Notes: generated by a model from the letters alone, not told the origin. DNA of 64,000 nt from Pseudomonadota bacterium (GCA_016711215.1 JADJTL010000002.1:310001-374000), one strand, 5' to 3'. Shown: positions 34,058 to 47,343, counted from the first letter of the stretch. Numbers and translations: made by a program.

Positions 34058-34963
34058 TTATAGGGGATCGCTTGCCTCGCTGTCAAGCTCGCCGGCACGC
34101 ACGGCAAGCGCCGGAATACCTGCGGAAACTGCCAATTCGGCGGCCACGGCGCGAGCCCGATCGGCGCTCTCGAAGAGGCCGAAAACCGTTGGGCCACTGC
34201 CGGTCATCGAGGCCGCATGAGCGCCCGCTGCGTGGAGCAGCCGCTTGAGGTCGGCGACCGGGGGACAGAGCCGGATCGCGGGCGCTTCGAGATCGTTCGT
34301 GATCCAGGGCAGGACCGAGGTCAAGGATCCCGTCGGCGGCACGAGCGTCGGCGGCGTGGGCGCACGCTCGCCGCGCGCCAGGCCGAGGGCAGCGTAGACC
34401 GCGGCGGTCGGGAGCGGCAGCCCCGGATTGAGCAGCACCAGATGCAGCGGCGGCAGGCCGGAAAAGGGCGTCAGCGCCTCACCGACGCCGCGCGCTCGCG
34501 CGACCCGCGGCTGCAAGAAGAAGGGCAGGTCGGCGCCCAGCTCGAGCGCCAGCGCCGCCAGCGCCGCCGGCGCCATCCCGGCCCCGAGGGCGGCGTGGTG
34601 GGCATCGAGCGCCCGCAGGACGGCGGCCCCGTCGCTGGAACCACCACCGAGACCGGCCGCGGCCCAGATCCGCTTGGTGAGGCGCAGACCGACGGCCGCG
34701 CGCACACCAATGGCATCGAGATAGCGTTGCGCCGCTCGCGCAGCGAGGTTCTGTAGCCCATCGAGCTCGGGGTGCTCGGGGCAGACACAGGTAATCGTCG
34801 TCCGCGTCGCCGGCTCGCAGCGCAGCTCGATCGTATCGGCGAGGCTGAGCGGCACAAAGACACTGTCGAGCTCATGGTAGCCATCGGCGCGACGCCCCAG
34901 CACCCGCAGCGAGAGATTGATCTTGGCGGGAGCGCGCAGCGTGAGGTCCAGAGTTGGCGACAT
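34058..34963 (-). CDS. ispE: 4-diphosphocytidyl-2-C-methyl-D-erythritol kinase
   Basis: A 301-residue GHMP kinase of the MEP isoprenoid pathway, phosphorylating CDP-methylerythritol. It has PAKINLSLRVLGRRADGYHEL at the N-terminus (KINL with the catalytic-site Lys), the ATP loop AAGLGGGSSDGAA and SMTGSGPTVFG near the C-terminus. The ATG at 34963 has GAGGAA upstream; codons further upstream to 35107 are not supported. It is divergent from glmS. Confidence 0.95.
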   Translation of the reverse strand: MSPTLDLTLRAPAKINLSLRVLGRRADGYHELDSVFVPLSLADTIELRCEPATRTTITCVCPEHPELDGLQNLAARAAQRYLDAIGVRAAVGLRLTKRIWAAAGLGGGSSDGAAVLRALDAHHAALGAGMAPAALAALALELGADLPFFLQPRVARARGVGEALTPFSGLPPLHLVLLNPGLPLPTAAVYAALGLARGERAPTPPTLVPPTGSLTSVLPWITNDLEAPAIRLCPPVADLKRLLHAAGAHAASMTGSGPTVFGLFESADRARAVAAELAVSAGIPALAVRAGELDSEASDPL

Positions 34964-35001
34964 CGGTCGGCTTCCTCGCCGGCAGCCGGGCCGGCGCGCG
35001 T

Positions 35002-35029
35002 ACTCTAGGAGGGAAGGCGCGCTTGTCAA
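35002..35029 (-). promoter_or_regulatory. sigma70-type promoter for ispE
   Basis: On the minus strand TTGACA (35029-35024) is followed by a 16-nt spacer and TAGAGT (35007-35002). That is a perfect -35 and a 4/6 -10. A start near 34995 would give a leader of about 30 nt before the ispE ATG at 34963. Confidence 0.6.
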
Positions 35030-35079
35030 CGCCTGGGCTGTCTGGGCAGTGGGCCGCGGGGCGGAGCGCGGCGTCGCCT

Positions 35080-35107
35080 TTCTGCAGACGACGCGGTGGG
35101 CTATCAT
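35080..35107 (+). promoter_or_regulatory. possible glmS promoter
   Basis: TATCAT (35102-35107) is a good -10 box; the -35 region is poor (TTCTGC at 35080-35085, 16-nt spacer, or TTTCTG one base earlier). It would give a leader of roughly 70 nt before the glmS ATG at 35183. Confidence 0.4.
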
Positions 35108-35182
35108 GCCGCCGCCCTCGGGGCGGGGGCGGCCTCGTGCGCCCGGTGCTACCGGCGCGATCGCGGAGAAGGAGCGTTCAGA

Positions 35183-37000
<1,818 letters not shown>

Positions 37001-37003
37001 CCG

Positions 37004-37948
37004 ATGACCACGACCCCTCACAGTCCCGTCGCCATCATCGGCACCGGACCCGCCGGCTACACCGCGGCGCTCTACACCGCGCGCGCCGAGCTGGCCCCGG
37101 TGGTGATCGACGGACTCCAGCCGGGCGGGCAGCTCACCACGACGACCGAGGTCGAGAACTACCCCGGCTTCCCGCAGGGCATCCAGGGTCCGGACATGAT
37201 GGAGCTGCTGCGCCAGCAGGCGCTGCGCTTCGGCGCGCAGTATGTCGGCGGCGTGGTCGATCGCGTCGACTTCGGACAGCGGCCCTTCCAGCTCTACGTT
37301 GACGGCCAGGCGCGGAGCGCCGACGCAGTGATCATCTGCACCGGCGCCTCAGCCAAGTACCTCGGCCTCGAGTCCGAGCGCCGGCTGCTCGGTCACGGTG
37401 TGTCCGCCTGCGCGACCTGCGACGGCTTCTTCTACCGTGGCAAAGAGGTCGCGGTGGTCGGCGGCGGTGATACCGCCTTGGAAGAGGCGCTCTTCCTCAC
37501 GCGCTTCGCCACCAAGGTCACCCTGATCCATCGCCGCGACGAGCTGCGCGGCTCGAAGATTATGCGCAAGCGCGCGCTCGACCACCCCAAGATCGCGCCG
37601 CGCTGGAACACCGTGGTCAGCGAGGTGCTGGGCGACCCGGCGCAGGGCGGGCTGCGCGGCCTGCGCCTCAAGGACGTACAGACCGGCGCGGAGAGCGAGC
37701 TGCCTTGCAACGGGCTCTTCGTGGCGATTGGCCACCAGCCGAACACCCAGCCCTTCATCGACTGGCTCGAGACCGACGAGCTGGGCTACCTGAAGGTCCA
37801 GGCCGGAAGTGCGCGCACGGCGATCCCGGGCGTCTTCGCTGCCGGTGACGTCATCGACCGGGTCTACCGCCAGGCGATCACCGCTGCCGGCATGGGCTGC
37901 ATGGCTGCCATCGATTGCGAGCGCTGGCTCGCCGAGCATGCCGGCTGA
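37004..37948 (+). CDS. trxB: thioredoxin-disulfide reductase
   Basis: A 314-residue NADPH-dependent flavoprotein. FAD motif GTGPAGYTAA (13-22), redox pair CATC (C136, C139), NADPH motif VVGGGDTALEEA and the C-terminal FAD motif GVFAAGD are all present. Length is typical. It follows glmS by 3 bp and is probably co-transcribed. The 142-bp gap to the convergent acyltransferase gene holds no gene and only weak GC-rich inverted repeats. Confidence 0.95.
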   Translation: MTTTPHSPVAIIGTGPAGYTAALYTARAELAPVVIDGLQPGGQLTTTTEVENYPGFPQGIQGPDMMELLRQQALRFGAQYVGGVVDRVDFGQRPFQLYVDGQARSADAVIICTGASAKYLGLESERRLLGHGVSACATCDGFFYRGKEVAVVGGGDTALEEALFLTRFATKVTLIHRRDELRGSKIMRKRALDHPKIAPRWNTVVSEVLGDPAQGGLRGLRLKDVQTGAESELPCNGLFVAIGHQPNTQPFIDWLETDELGYLKVQAGSARTAIPGVFAAGDVIDRVYRQAITAAGMGCMAAIDCERWLAEHAG

Positions 37949-38090
37949 GCGCCACCGCTCGAGCGAGAGCGTCGGAGCGACGCCGCGGCGCTCGGCGCCC
38001 AACCGCGAAGCGCCTCACCAGCACCGCGCGGTCTCAGCACCGCGATCAGCGCAGCATACTCGGCGCTCGGCGCGGGCCGACCACGCTCGA

Positions 38091-38837
38091 CTAGTCGGCA
38101 GAGCTTTCGGCAGAGCTTTCGGCGAGAGGGCGCTCCGAGGGCCAATCACTGCCGCGCTGCTTGATCACGCGCGCCGGTACGCCGGCGACCACGGCGAGCG
38201 CGGGTACGTCGCGCGTCACGACCGCGCCAGCGGCGACGATACTGCCATCACCGAGGTGCACGCCGGGCAGCACGATCGCGCGCTGACCGATCCAGACGTC
38301 CCGCCCGATCACGACCGGCTGGTAGCGAAAACCCTGTTGGATAACCGGGCGCGTGGGGTCCTCGAAGCGATGGTTGGCGGTCGAGACGAAGACGTCACCG
38401 GCGAGGCGACAGTAATCACCGATGACGATCTCGGCGTGCGTGGCGAGGAGGGTCGCGCGTGCGCCGATCGCGACATGGCTCCCCACCTGCAAGCGCGCCG
38501 ACTTGGCGACGACGCAGGCCCCGCGCTTGACGAAGACGTGATCGCCGAGCTCGAGGCTCGCCGCCGGCGTGCGCGAGCTCTCGCGCGCGCTGCGCAGCTC
38601 GGCGCCCTCGAAGAGCCGTCCGTGCCGCCCGCAGCGGAGGACAGAGTGGCCATCGCGATACACGGTGGCCGCGCCGTAGGCGCGCAGATCAGCGCCGCAG
38701 CCGGTCATCCGCCCGACGTAGAGGCGCGCGCGCAGCCAGGCCGCAACCTCGCGCGTGACGAAGCGCTCGAGGGTGGGAACAACGCCGAAGGCCGCCACGA
38801 CCTCCGGGAGCCGCTGAAGCCGCTTCAAGCTGCCCAT
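38091..38837 (-). CDS. hexapeptide-repeat acyltransferase
   Basis: A 248-residue left-handed beta-helix transferase of the LacA/NodL/CysE type. Hexapeptide-like turns run from about residue 95 to 215 (for example VGSHVAIGARATLLA, IVIGDYCRLAGDVF, VIGRDVWIGQRAIVL, IVAAGAVVTRDVPA). A His in STANHRF matches the family's catalytic His position. An N-terminal 90 residues are unassigned. The acyl donor and sugar acceptor cannot be deduced, and its distance from the polysaccharide locus leaves the pathway open. The C-terminus ends in a short duplicated Ser/Ala/Glu tail. Confidence 0.82.
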   Translation of the reverse strand: MGSLKRLQRLPEVVAAFGVVPTLERFVTREVAAWLRARLYVGRMTGCGADLRAYGAATVYRDGHSVLRCGRHGRLFEGAELRSARESSRTPAASLELGDHVFVKRGACVVAKSARLQVGSHVAIGARATLLATHAEIVIGDYCRLAGDVFVSTANHRFEDPTRPVIQQGFRYQPVVIGRDVWIGQRAIVLPGVHLGDGSIVAAGAVVTRDVPALAVVAGVPARVIKQRGSDWPSERPLAESSAESSAD

Positions 38838-38871
38838 CCCTGCAACCGCCCGCCCGGCCTGCGACGAAGCG

Positions 38872-40371
38872 TTAGCGCGTGACCGTGAAGATCTGACTGC
38901 TGCGGACGGCGTGACCGTCGACGACGAGCTCGAAGCTCCCGGTCATGGCGCCGACCGGAATACTGACCCGCAGCCCCGCGCCGCCGTCCACGACCGCCTT
39001 GGGTAGGGGTCGACCGTTGAAGTAGACGCTGGCGCGTGGCTGCGCGGGCGTGACGGCGAGCGTGACCTCGGTGCCCGCCGCGCCGCGCGTGGGCGAGAAG
39101 CTGAACTGCACCTGGGGCCGTGGGGGCAGCACGATAAACCCATAAGACGACCTGGCCCGCACGCTGTTATCCGACCCGACCAGCAGCAAGGGCGAGCTGG
39201 CACCGGGCACAATGACGATCTCGATCCAGTCCGATCCGCGCGCGCGGATCGGCTGCGGCGTGCCGGCGAGGTAGACGTTGTCCGTCGGCAGGAAGCCGCT
39301 GCCGGTGATCCGGACAACCGTGCCCGCCGGTCCTTGCTGGGGACTGAAGTCGCGAATCGCCGTCAGGGGCGGGGCTACCGCGTCGGCCGGAAGCACGAAG
39401 CCGTGCTCGGAGGCGGCGCGAACGGTCTTGCGCGGCCCAACCACCAGGAAGGGCGAGCTGACGCCCGGCGTGACCACGACCTCGACCCAGTCCGATCCGC
39501 GCGCGCGAATCGGCTGCGGCGTATCGGCGAGGTAGATGGTGTCGGTGGGGAGGAAGTTCTTGCCGGTGATTCGAACCACGGTGCCGGCCGGTCCGCGCCG
39601 CGGGCTGAAGCCCGTAATGACAGCGTCGCGCACGATCAGCGCGAAGCGGCCAGCAGACACGGCGACGTCGCGGCCGTCGCGCTGGACCCGAAAGGTCGCG
39701 CTCGAGGTCGTGACAGGCACCTGCACGACGATGCGGCTGGCGGCGATGGCGCGCACCGGACACTCCGCCGCGCCGATCCATACGCGATCGGAGGCAAGAA
39801 AGCCGCGGCCCTCGAGGGTGACGAGGTCACCGACGCGGCCACGGTCCGGGTTGAAGGCGGCGATGACCACCGCTTCCTCGGCCGGCGGGGCAACGACCGG
39901 CGGGGCGACGACCGGCGGTGGGGCCGTCGGCGCCGGCACCTGGAACGAGGCCCCGACGACGATGGTCCGGCCGTCGCGGGCGATGATCAGCAGCGCGCCC
40001 GAGCTGGCGCCCGCCGGAATGCGCACGGTCAGCACCCGCGGCGCGAGGCTGAGCAGCGGAAGCTGCTGTCCATTGAGCAGGACCTTCGCGACGCCATCCA
40101 GCTGGCGGCCAGAAACCGTCACGACGGTGCCTGCGGGACCGCTCTTCGGAGCGTAGTCGACCACCTCGGGCTGGGGCGTGCTCGGCGCGGCTGGGGCGCG
40201 GCGCTCCACCAGATAGCCCTCGCGGGCGCGCCTTTTGAAGCGCGCTTCAGCAGGGTTCGGGCCGGCAAGGAGGGCGGCGCAAACGAGGCCCAAGGCAAAT
40301 ACGTCGACGATCGACCGAAGCACCGAGCCCTGATGCATCTTCATGGTGAGGCTTCCCCCTAGCGTGGTCAT
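38872..40371 (-). CDS. secreted protein with tandem IPT/TIG domains
   Basis: A 499-residue exported protein. A long signal sequence ends near NPAEA; then four or five IPT/TIG immunoglobulin-like domains follow, each starting with a pattern like YSP..GPAGTVV.I.G..F and carrying LP.D.IYL-type strands, with Pro-rich linkers. Two neighbouring repeats are very similar at DNA level with a 261-bp offset (39187-39347 and 39448-39608), a recent duplication. Surface binding or structural function is inferred. AAGGGAG precedes the ATG at 40371. No enzyme domain is visible. Confidence 0.8.
   Translation of the reverse strand: MTTLGGSLTMKMHQGSVLRSIVDVFALGLVCAALLAGPNPAEARFKRRAREGYLVERRAPAAPSTPQPEVVDYAPKSGPAGTVVTVSGRQLDGVAKVLLNGQQLPLLSLAPRVLTVRIPAGASSGALLIIARDGRTIVVGASFQVPAPTAPPPVVAPPVVAPPAEEAVVIAAFNPDRGRVGDLVTLEGRGFLASDRVWIGAAECPVRAIAASRIVVQVPVTTSSATFRVQRDGRDVAVSAGRFALIVRDAVITGFSPRRGPAGTVVRITGKNFLPTDTIYLADTPQPIRARGSDWVEVVVTPGVSSPFLVVGPRKTVRAASEHGFVLPADAVAPPLTAIRDFSPQQGPAGTVVRITGSGFLPTDNVYLAGTPQPIRARGSDWIEIVIVPGASSPLLLVGSDNSVRARSSYGFIVLPPRPQVQFSFSPTRGAAGTEVTLAVTPAQPRASVYFNGRPLPKAVVDGGAGLRVSIPVGAMTGSFELVVDGHAVRSSQIFTVTR
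39187..39608. repeat. recent internal duplication in the IPT-domain gene
   Basis: Segments 39187-39347 and 39448-39608 align without gaps at a 261-bp offset, with long identical runs such as CAGTCCGATCCGCGCGCG. They encode successive IPT domains, including the shared PQPIRARGSDW peptide. Confidence 0.8.
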
Positions 40372-40650
40372 GCTGACTCCCTTCAAGCTGCGGCGCCCAG
40401 GCGCGCAAAGAGCGGCCACTCCAACGCGTATCGCGGGCGCAGCCCTGAGAGTTGCTTCCGAGTTTGACGCTCGTACCGAGGGGGAACACTTAGCCCTGCT
40501 CGCAGGCCAGCGTCAAGCCACGGGCCGAGGCCCTCGGCGTCGGGCCGCCCCGACTGCGAGAGGCGGTCCCTCAGGACGACGCACTCCTCGTGGCCTGAGG
40601 GCTGCGAGCTGGATCGGCCGCTCGGCGTCGATCGGAGCTTCCTCGGGCGG
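40372..40650. other. intergenic region without supported gene
   Basis: These 279 bp lie between the VOC gene stop (40651) and the IPT gene start (40371). Apart from the IPT gene Shine-Dalgarno (CCCTT on the plus strand near 40380), I see no promoter pair or RNA gene. Short frames here overlap neighbouring genes and look like high-GC shadows. Confidence 0.5.
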
Positions 40651-41028
40651 CTATTGCATCGCATGCAGGGCAACGCGGTTGCCCTCGCTATCCTCGAAGT
40701 GGGCAATGAAGCCGTATTGGCCGAGGTCGGTCTTGGGCTGCAGCGTCTTGCCGCCCCGGGCCTGCACCTGCGCCAGCGTCGCCTCGATGTCAGCGACCTG
40801 GAGGTAGACGAGGGTGCCGGCGTGGGACGGCTCGAAGCCAGCGCCCTGCACCAGCGTCCCGGCCGCGCCCTTGGCGTCCTTCTGCCAGGGGAACCAAGCC
40901 ATCTTCAGCGGGCCCATTTCCTTGAGCTCGAGCTCGATCCCGAGGACATGCTCGTAGAAGGCCTTGGCCCGCGTGAGATCGCGGGCGGGAAGCTCGAACC
41001 AACCAACGGGATTCTGGGGCGCAGCCAT
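40651..41028 (-). CDS. VOC-family (glyoxalase/bleomycin-resistance fold) protein
   Basis: A 125-residue vicinal-oxygen-chelate protein with the two beta-alpha-beta-beta-beta modules: an N-terminal WFELPARDLTRAKAFYEHVLG and a C-terminal GFIAHFEDSEGNRVALH containing the usual metal or substrate Glu. Function within the family (lyase, dioxygenase or binding protein) cannot be assigned. GGAGG precedes the ATG. It follows atpE by 130 bp and may be independent. Confidence 0.85.
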   Translation of the reverse strand: MAAPQNPVGWFELPARDLTRAKAFYEHVLGIELELKEMGPLKMAWFPWQKDAKGAAGTLVQGAGFEPSHAGTLVYLQVADIEATLAQVQARGGKTLQPKTDLGQYGFIAHFEDSEGNRVALHAMQ

Positions 41029-41158
41029 CTCGGCACCTCCGGGTGGCGACCGTCGTCGGGCCGCCGGTTCGTCAAAGCCGGAAACCTAGCCTAGGCGGGC
41101 TTGCCTCGCCGCCACGGGCCCGCCGCAACGCGCGCGGCGCCCTGAGCCCGCACCGCGA

Positions 41159-41521
41159 TTAGATCTTGCCCAGCAGCATGAAGGCGATCACCAGCGCGTA
41201 AATCACCAGCGACTCGATCAGCGCCAGCCCGAGGATCATCGGCGTGAAGATCTTGCCCGAGGCACCGGGGTTGCGGGCGATGCCCTCGAGCGCGGCGGCT
41301 GCAGCCCGGGCCTGGCCGAGCGCGCCACCGAAGGCGGCGATGCCGATGCCGAGGCCGCAGGCGATGCCGATGAAGGCCTTCATCGTGTATTCGTTGTCGG
41401 CCGCGCCGCCGTCGGCCGCGAAGGCCAAGCGGCCGACCAGCATCACCAGCAGCCCGGCGAGGGCCGAGCCCAATCCCTTGCCCAGTCCCTTATCCAGTCC
41501 CTTGCGTGTGCGCTTCGTCAT
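41159..41521 (-). CDS. atpE: ATP synthase Fo subunit c
   Basis: A 120-residue c-ring subunit with two transmembrane helices. The ion-binding Glu is E103 in LALIESLVIY, and helix 1 carries GGALGQARAAA with Gln70; the loop RNP is at 83-85. The first 36 residues are basic then hydrophobic, ending LAFAADGG, a leader-like extension not found in most c subunits. Gln70 with Glu103-Ser104 and Tyr108 resembles sodium-type c rings, but the Thr after Ser is Leu. AAGGAG precedes the ATG. Confidence 0.94.
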   Translation of the reverse strand: MTKRTRKGLDKGLGKGLGSALAGLLVMLVGRLAFAADGGAADNEYTMKAFIGIACGLGIGIAAFGGALGQARAAAAALEGIARNPGASGKIFTPMILGLALIESLVIYALVIAFMLLGKI

Positions 41522-41578
41522 CCCCGTACTCCTTCGTCTGATTCGTCTGAGCTTGCAGTAGCCCCTCAGGGCGTCGCG

Positions 41579-42415
41579 TCAATGCGCCTCATGCGCCGCA
41601 GCCTCGCCGATATAGATCATCCCGAGCAGCGAAAAGACCAACGTCTGCACCACGCAGACGAGCAAACCGAGCACATAGAAGGGCAGCGGAAAGAGCGCCG
41701 GCACGACGAAGAGCGCGAGCGGCACCGTCAGACGCTGGATCGTGCCGAGCAGGGTGTGGTCGGCGAACATGTTGCCCATCAAGCGGATCGCCAAAGAGAG
41801 CGGCCGCACGAGTAGCTGGCTGATCACCTCGATCACGAGAATCAGCGGCGCCACGTACCAGACCGGTCCGAGGAAGTGTTTGAGGTAGCCGAAGCCCTGC
41901 TCCTTGAAGCCGACCCCGATCGTCACCACGAGCACCAGCAGCGAGAGCGCGAGGTTGGTCTTGAGCGTATCGGTTGGTGGAAGAAAGCCTGGAACCAGAC
42001 CAATCAAGTTGTTGCAGAGGATGAAGAAGACGTAGCTACCGATCAAGGGCAGGAAGCGCTCGGCATTGTGCCGCCCCATCACGCCCTCGGCGATCGAGAG
42101 CGTAGCCTCGATCCCCAGCTCGAAGAAGCTCCGCGCGCCGAAGCGCGGCGAGGGCAAGATGCGGTCAGGGTTGGCCCGACGGAGGTCCCAGGCGAAGCGC
42201 AGGGCCAGCGCGCTGAGCAGGAGCGCGACGAAGAGCGCGATGCAGACGTGAGCGATCGAGAACGAGGTCTCGGTGCCGAAGGCCACGGCGACGACCTGGC
42301 GGGCCCACTCGGGCCAGTGCCGCACCACGGCGTCGCGGTGCAGGTAGTGCGCGGCATACTCCTGCAGGTTGAAGTAACCCGGCAGGTAGCTGAACCAGGT
42401 GTCGTGACCACCCAT
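41579..42415 (-). CDS. atpB: ATP synthase Fo subunit a
   Basis: A 278-residue integral membrane subunit that conducts ions past the c ring. The essential Arg lies in LAIRLMGNMFADH, and the C-terminal helix pair contains LPFYVLGLLVCVVQTLVFSLLGMIYI with the usual Gln. Length is typical. It starts one base beyond the atpI stop, and atpE follows 57 bp later. The F1 genes are not in the window, so Fo and F1 are encoded separately. Confidence 0.95.
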   Translation of the reverse strand: MGGHDTWFSYLPGYFNLQEYAAHYLHRDAVVRHWPEWARQVVAVAFGTETSFSIAHVCIALFVALLLSALALRFAWDLRRANPDRILPSPRFGARSFFELGIEATLSIAEGVMGRHNAERFLPLIGSYVFFILCNNLIGLVPGFLPPTDTLKTNLALSLLVLVVTIGVGFKEQGFGYLKHFLGPVWYVAPLILVIEVISQLLVRPLSLAIRLMGNMFADHTLLGTIQRLTVPLALFVVPALFPLPFYVLGLLVCVVQTLVFSLLGMIYIGEAAAHEAH

Positions 42416-42416
42416 C

Positions 42417-42818
42417 TCAAAGACCCCGCGGGAGGGCCGTCGCGTCGCCGCGGCGCGCCAGCCTGAAACCCTCGATCATGATCGCCAGCACGACCGCCGA
42501 GCTGCCGAGCAGCAAGCCAAGCGCGTCGACGCGGACCAGCCGGAGCACGAGCCAGAGCGCTCCGCCGACAGCCGCAAACTTGAGCACCATCACGCCCGCA
42601 AGGGCTGTCTGCTGCCACGGCCGGCTGCTGGCCACGAGCGCCGCCAGCAGCCGGCGCAGGAGCCAGAAGTTGAGCACGGCGAGCAGCCCGCCAGCCGCAG
42701 CACCGAGCGCCAGCCCGCTGCGTTGCAGCAGCAGCAGCAGTGGGACGGCAGCCGCGAGCAGCAGCAGGGCCAGTCGTTCAATGCGAGCGGGGGCTTCGCG
42801 CTGCATCATCGTCGTCAT
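42417..42818 (-). CDS. atpI: ATP synthase subunit I-like protein
   Basis: A protein of about 133 residues with four hydrophobic segments in the AtpI pattern, including GLLAVLNFWLLRRLL and VLKFAAVGGALWLVL. AtpI proteins assist c-ring assembly. The ATG at 42818 (or 42806) lies inside the end of atpZ, so translation is coupled; no strong Shine-Dalgarno is seen. The upstream open frame to 42950 only reads the 15-bp repeat of atpZ in another frame and is not coding for AtpI. Assignment rests on membrane pattern and position before atpB. Confidence 0.7.
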   Translation of the reverse strand: MTTMMQREAPARIERLALLLLAAAVPLLLLLQRSGLALGAAAGGLLAVLNFWLLRRLLAALVASSRPWQQTALAGVMVLKFAAVGGALWLVLRLVRVDALGLLLGSSAVVLAIMIEGFRLARRGDATALPRGL

Positions 42819-43236
42819 CGAGATCACCGTCGCCAAGATCACCGTCGCCAAGATCACCGTCGCCAAGATCACCGTCGCCAAGATCACCGTTCTCGGTGCG
42901 CTCCGCCTCCCGGCGCTGCGCTTCGCGCATGAGGCGAAACAACGAGGCAAACGCCGCGGCCACGCCCAGCAGCAAGCCGACCAAGGTCAGGTAGGGCGCC
43001 GTCTTCCAGCGCTCGTCGAGCCACTGGCCACCCAGATAGCCGAGCACGGCGCCGACACCGAACTCGACGCCGACCGTGCTGATGCGCAACGCCTGAACCC
43101 AGGCTGCCGGTTCGTCTGCGCGCCCGTCGCCGGTCTTCTCGGCCTGCTTCACCCGTTTCGTGCTTGCGTCGTCATCTCGCGCCGGTAGCTCAAACCGTCG
43201 TTTCGCGACGTTGCGCGGCCAACGTTGCGCGGCCAA
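42778..43236 (-). CDS. AtpZ/AtpI-type small membrane protein with GDGDL repeat tail
   Basis: A protein of up to 152 residues. The core has two hydrophobic segments in the AtpZ pattern (GVEFGVGAVLGYLGGQWLDE and PYLTLVGLLLGVAAAFASL). The C-terminus is a tandem GDGDL repeat followed by DDDDD, encoded by a 15-bp DNA repeat. AtpZ-type proteins accompany AtpI at the head of ATP synthase operons. The start is uncertain: TTG at 43236 lies inside a 14-bp repeat, and GTG at 43152 would give a 124-residue protein; neither has a clear Shine-Dalgarno. Confidence 0.7.
   Translation of the reverse strand: MAAQRWPRNVAKRRFELPARDDDASTKRVKQAEKTGDGRADEPAAWVQALRISTVGVEFGVGAVLGYLGGQWLDERWKTAPYLTLVGLLLGVAAAFASLFRLMREAQRREAERTENGDLGDGDLGDGDLGDGDLGDGDLDDDDDAARSPRSH
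42823..42890. repeat. 15-bp tandem repeat in the atpZ/atpI overlap region
   Basis: ATCACCGTCGCCAAG occurs four times perfectly (42823-42882) with a partial fifth copy. On the minus strand it encodes the GDGDL repeat of the AtpZ-like protein. It ends 4 bp before the proposed atpI ATG, so copy number would change the tail length and the region just upstream of atpI. Confidence 0.92.
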
Positions 43237-43249
43237 CGTTGCGCGGCGC
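43208..43249. repeat. 14-bp tandem repeat at the start of the atpZ-like gene
   Basis: ACGTTGCGCGGCCA occurs at 43208-43221 and 43222-43235, with a partial third copy to about 43249. The TTG candidate start of the AtpZ-like gene falls within it. Confidence 0.8.
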
Positions 43250-43347
43250 GCTTGGATCGCGAGGCCGGCAACGGCCGGTCGCTTAGCACGGGCGCCGCTG
43301 GCAGGTCAACGCGCCGGGGCAGCGCTCGCCGCTGCTGGGCGCCGCGC

Positions 43348-44657
43348 TCAGTTCCCGCTGCTGCCAGCGCCGGCAGCGGCAGCAAACGCCTCACGCGCTG
43401 CCTCGAGCGTCAGGCGCAGATCCTCGTCCCGATGCGCCGCGGAGACGAAGGCGGCCTCGAACTGCGAGGGCGGCAGCAACACCCCACGCGCTCGCATCGC
43501 GCGGTGGAACGCGCTGAAGCGCGTCACGTCGCTGCGCTGCGCCGAGGCCAGGTCCGTCACCGGCCCCTCGCAGAAGAAGGGGGTGAGCATGGAACCGACA
43601 CGATTGACGCAAAGCGGAAGCCCGCGCTCCTGCGCGATCGCAGTCAAACCGGCCGCCAACACCGCAGCGTAGCGCTCGAGCTGCTCATAGGGGTCGCTAC
43701 GCTCGAGCAGCGTGAGCAGCGCCAGACCGGCTGCGACCCCGAGCGGGTTGCCCGAGAGCGTGCCCGCCTGATAGACCGCGCCGCTCGGCGCGACGTAGTC
43801 CATCAGCGCCGCCCGTCCCCCGTAGGCCGCGACCGGTAAACCCGCGCCGATGATCTTCCCGAGACAGACCAGGTCCGCCGCGACGCCGTAGCGCTGCTGG
43901 GCCCCGCCGAGCGCGACGCGGAAGCCGCACATCACCTCGTCGAAGATCAACAGCGCGCCGTGCGCCGTGGTAATCCGCCGCAGGCCCTCGAGGTAGCCCG
44001 GGAGCGGCGCCACCGTACCCATGTTGCCGGCCACGGGCTCGACGATCATCGCCGCGATCGAGGCGCCATGGCGCGCGAACAACGCCTCGACGGCCATCAG
44101 ATCATTGAAGGGCACCACCAGCGTGTCGCGGGCCGTGCCGGCAGGCACGCCAGCGGAGTCGGGAATTCCGAGCGTCTCGGCGCCGGACCCGGCGCGCACG
44201 AGCAGCCCGTCGGCATGCCCGTGGTAGCCACCCGCGACCTTGACGATGCGGTCGCGACCGGTAGCCCCACGCGCGACGCGCACCGCGCTCATACACGCCT
44301 CGGTGCCGCTGTTGACCAGTCGGACCTTCTCGAGGCCGGGTACGATGCGGGTCAGCAGCTCGGCGAAGAGCACCTCACGCTCGGTCGAGGCGCCGAAGCT
44401 CACGCCGTCCGCGGCAGCCGCGTGAATCGCCGCGAGGATCTCCGGCCGACCGTGGCCGAGCAGCATCGGCCCCCACGAACCGAGGTAGTCGACGAAGCGG
44501 TTGCCGTCGACGTCCCACACCTGGCTGCCCGCCGCCCGCGCGAGAAAGAGCGGCTCGCCGCCGACCGAGCGGAAGGCGCGCACGGGGCTATTGACGCCCC
44601 CAGGGATCACCCGCTGCGCCCGGGCCGCCAGCGCCCGCGATCGTTCGTCCCCCGCGC

Positions 44658-44661
<4 letters not shown>
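43348..44661 (-). CDS. hemL: glutamate-1-semialdehyde 2,1-aminomutase
   Basis: A 437-residue PLP enzyme of the C5 heme pathway, making 5-aminolevulinate. The N-terminus has VIPGGVNSPVRAF; NSGTEA and DEVMCGFR bind PLP; the Schiff-base lysine is K269 in LGKIIGAGLP. Length is typical. The ATG overlaps the gyrA stop by 4 bp (ATGA), so hemL is translated behind gyrA. The gap to the atpZ-like gene is 111 bp. Confidence 0.95.
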
Positions 44662-47270
<2,609 letters not shown>

Positions 47271-47343
47271 ACTCGAAGGGACCTCGGCAGTGGACTAAGG
47301 GTACAGAATCACGACGGAATCGCCCATGGAACGGGCGCGCGAC

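Noticed and set aside
35108..35182. glmS ribozyme in the glmS leader
   Set aside because: The leader is about 70 nt and lacks room or visible pairing for the ribozyme core.
42819..42950. TVILA-repeat N-terminus for atpI
   Set aside because: It is the AtpZ GDGDL-coding repeat read in another frame; atpI starts at 42818 or 42806.
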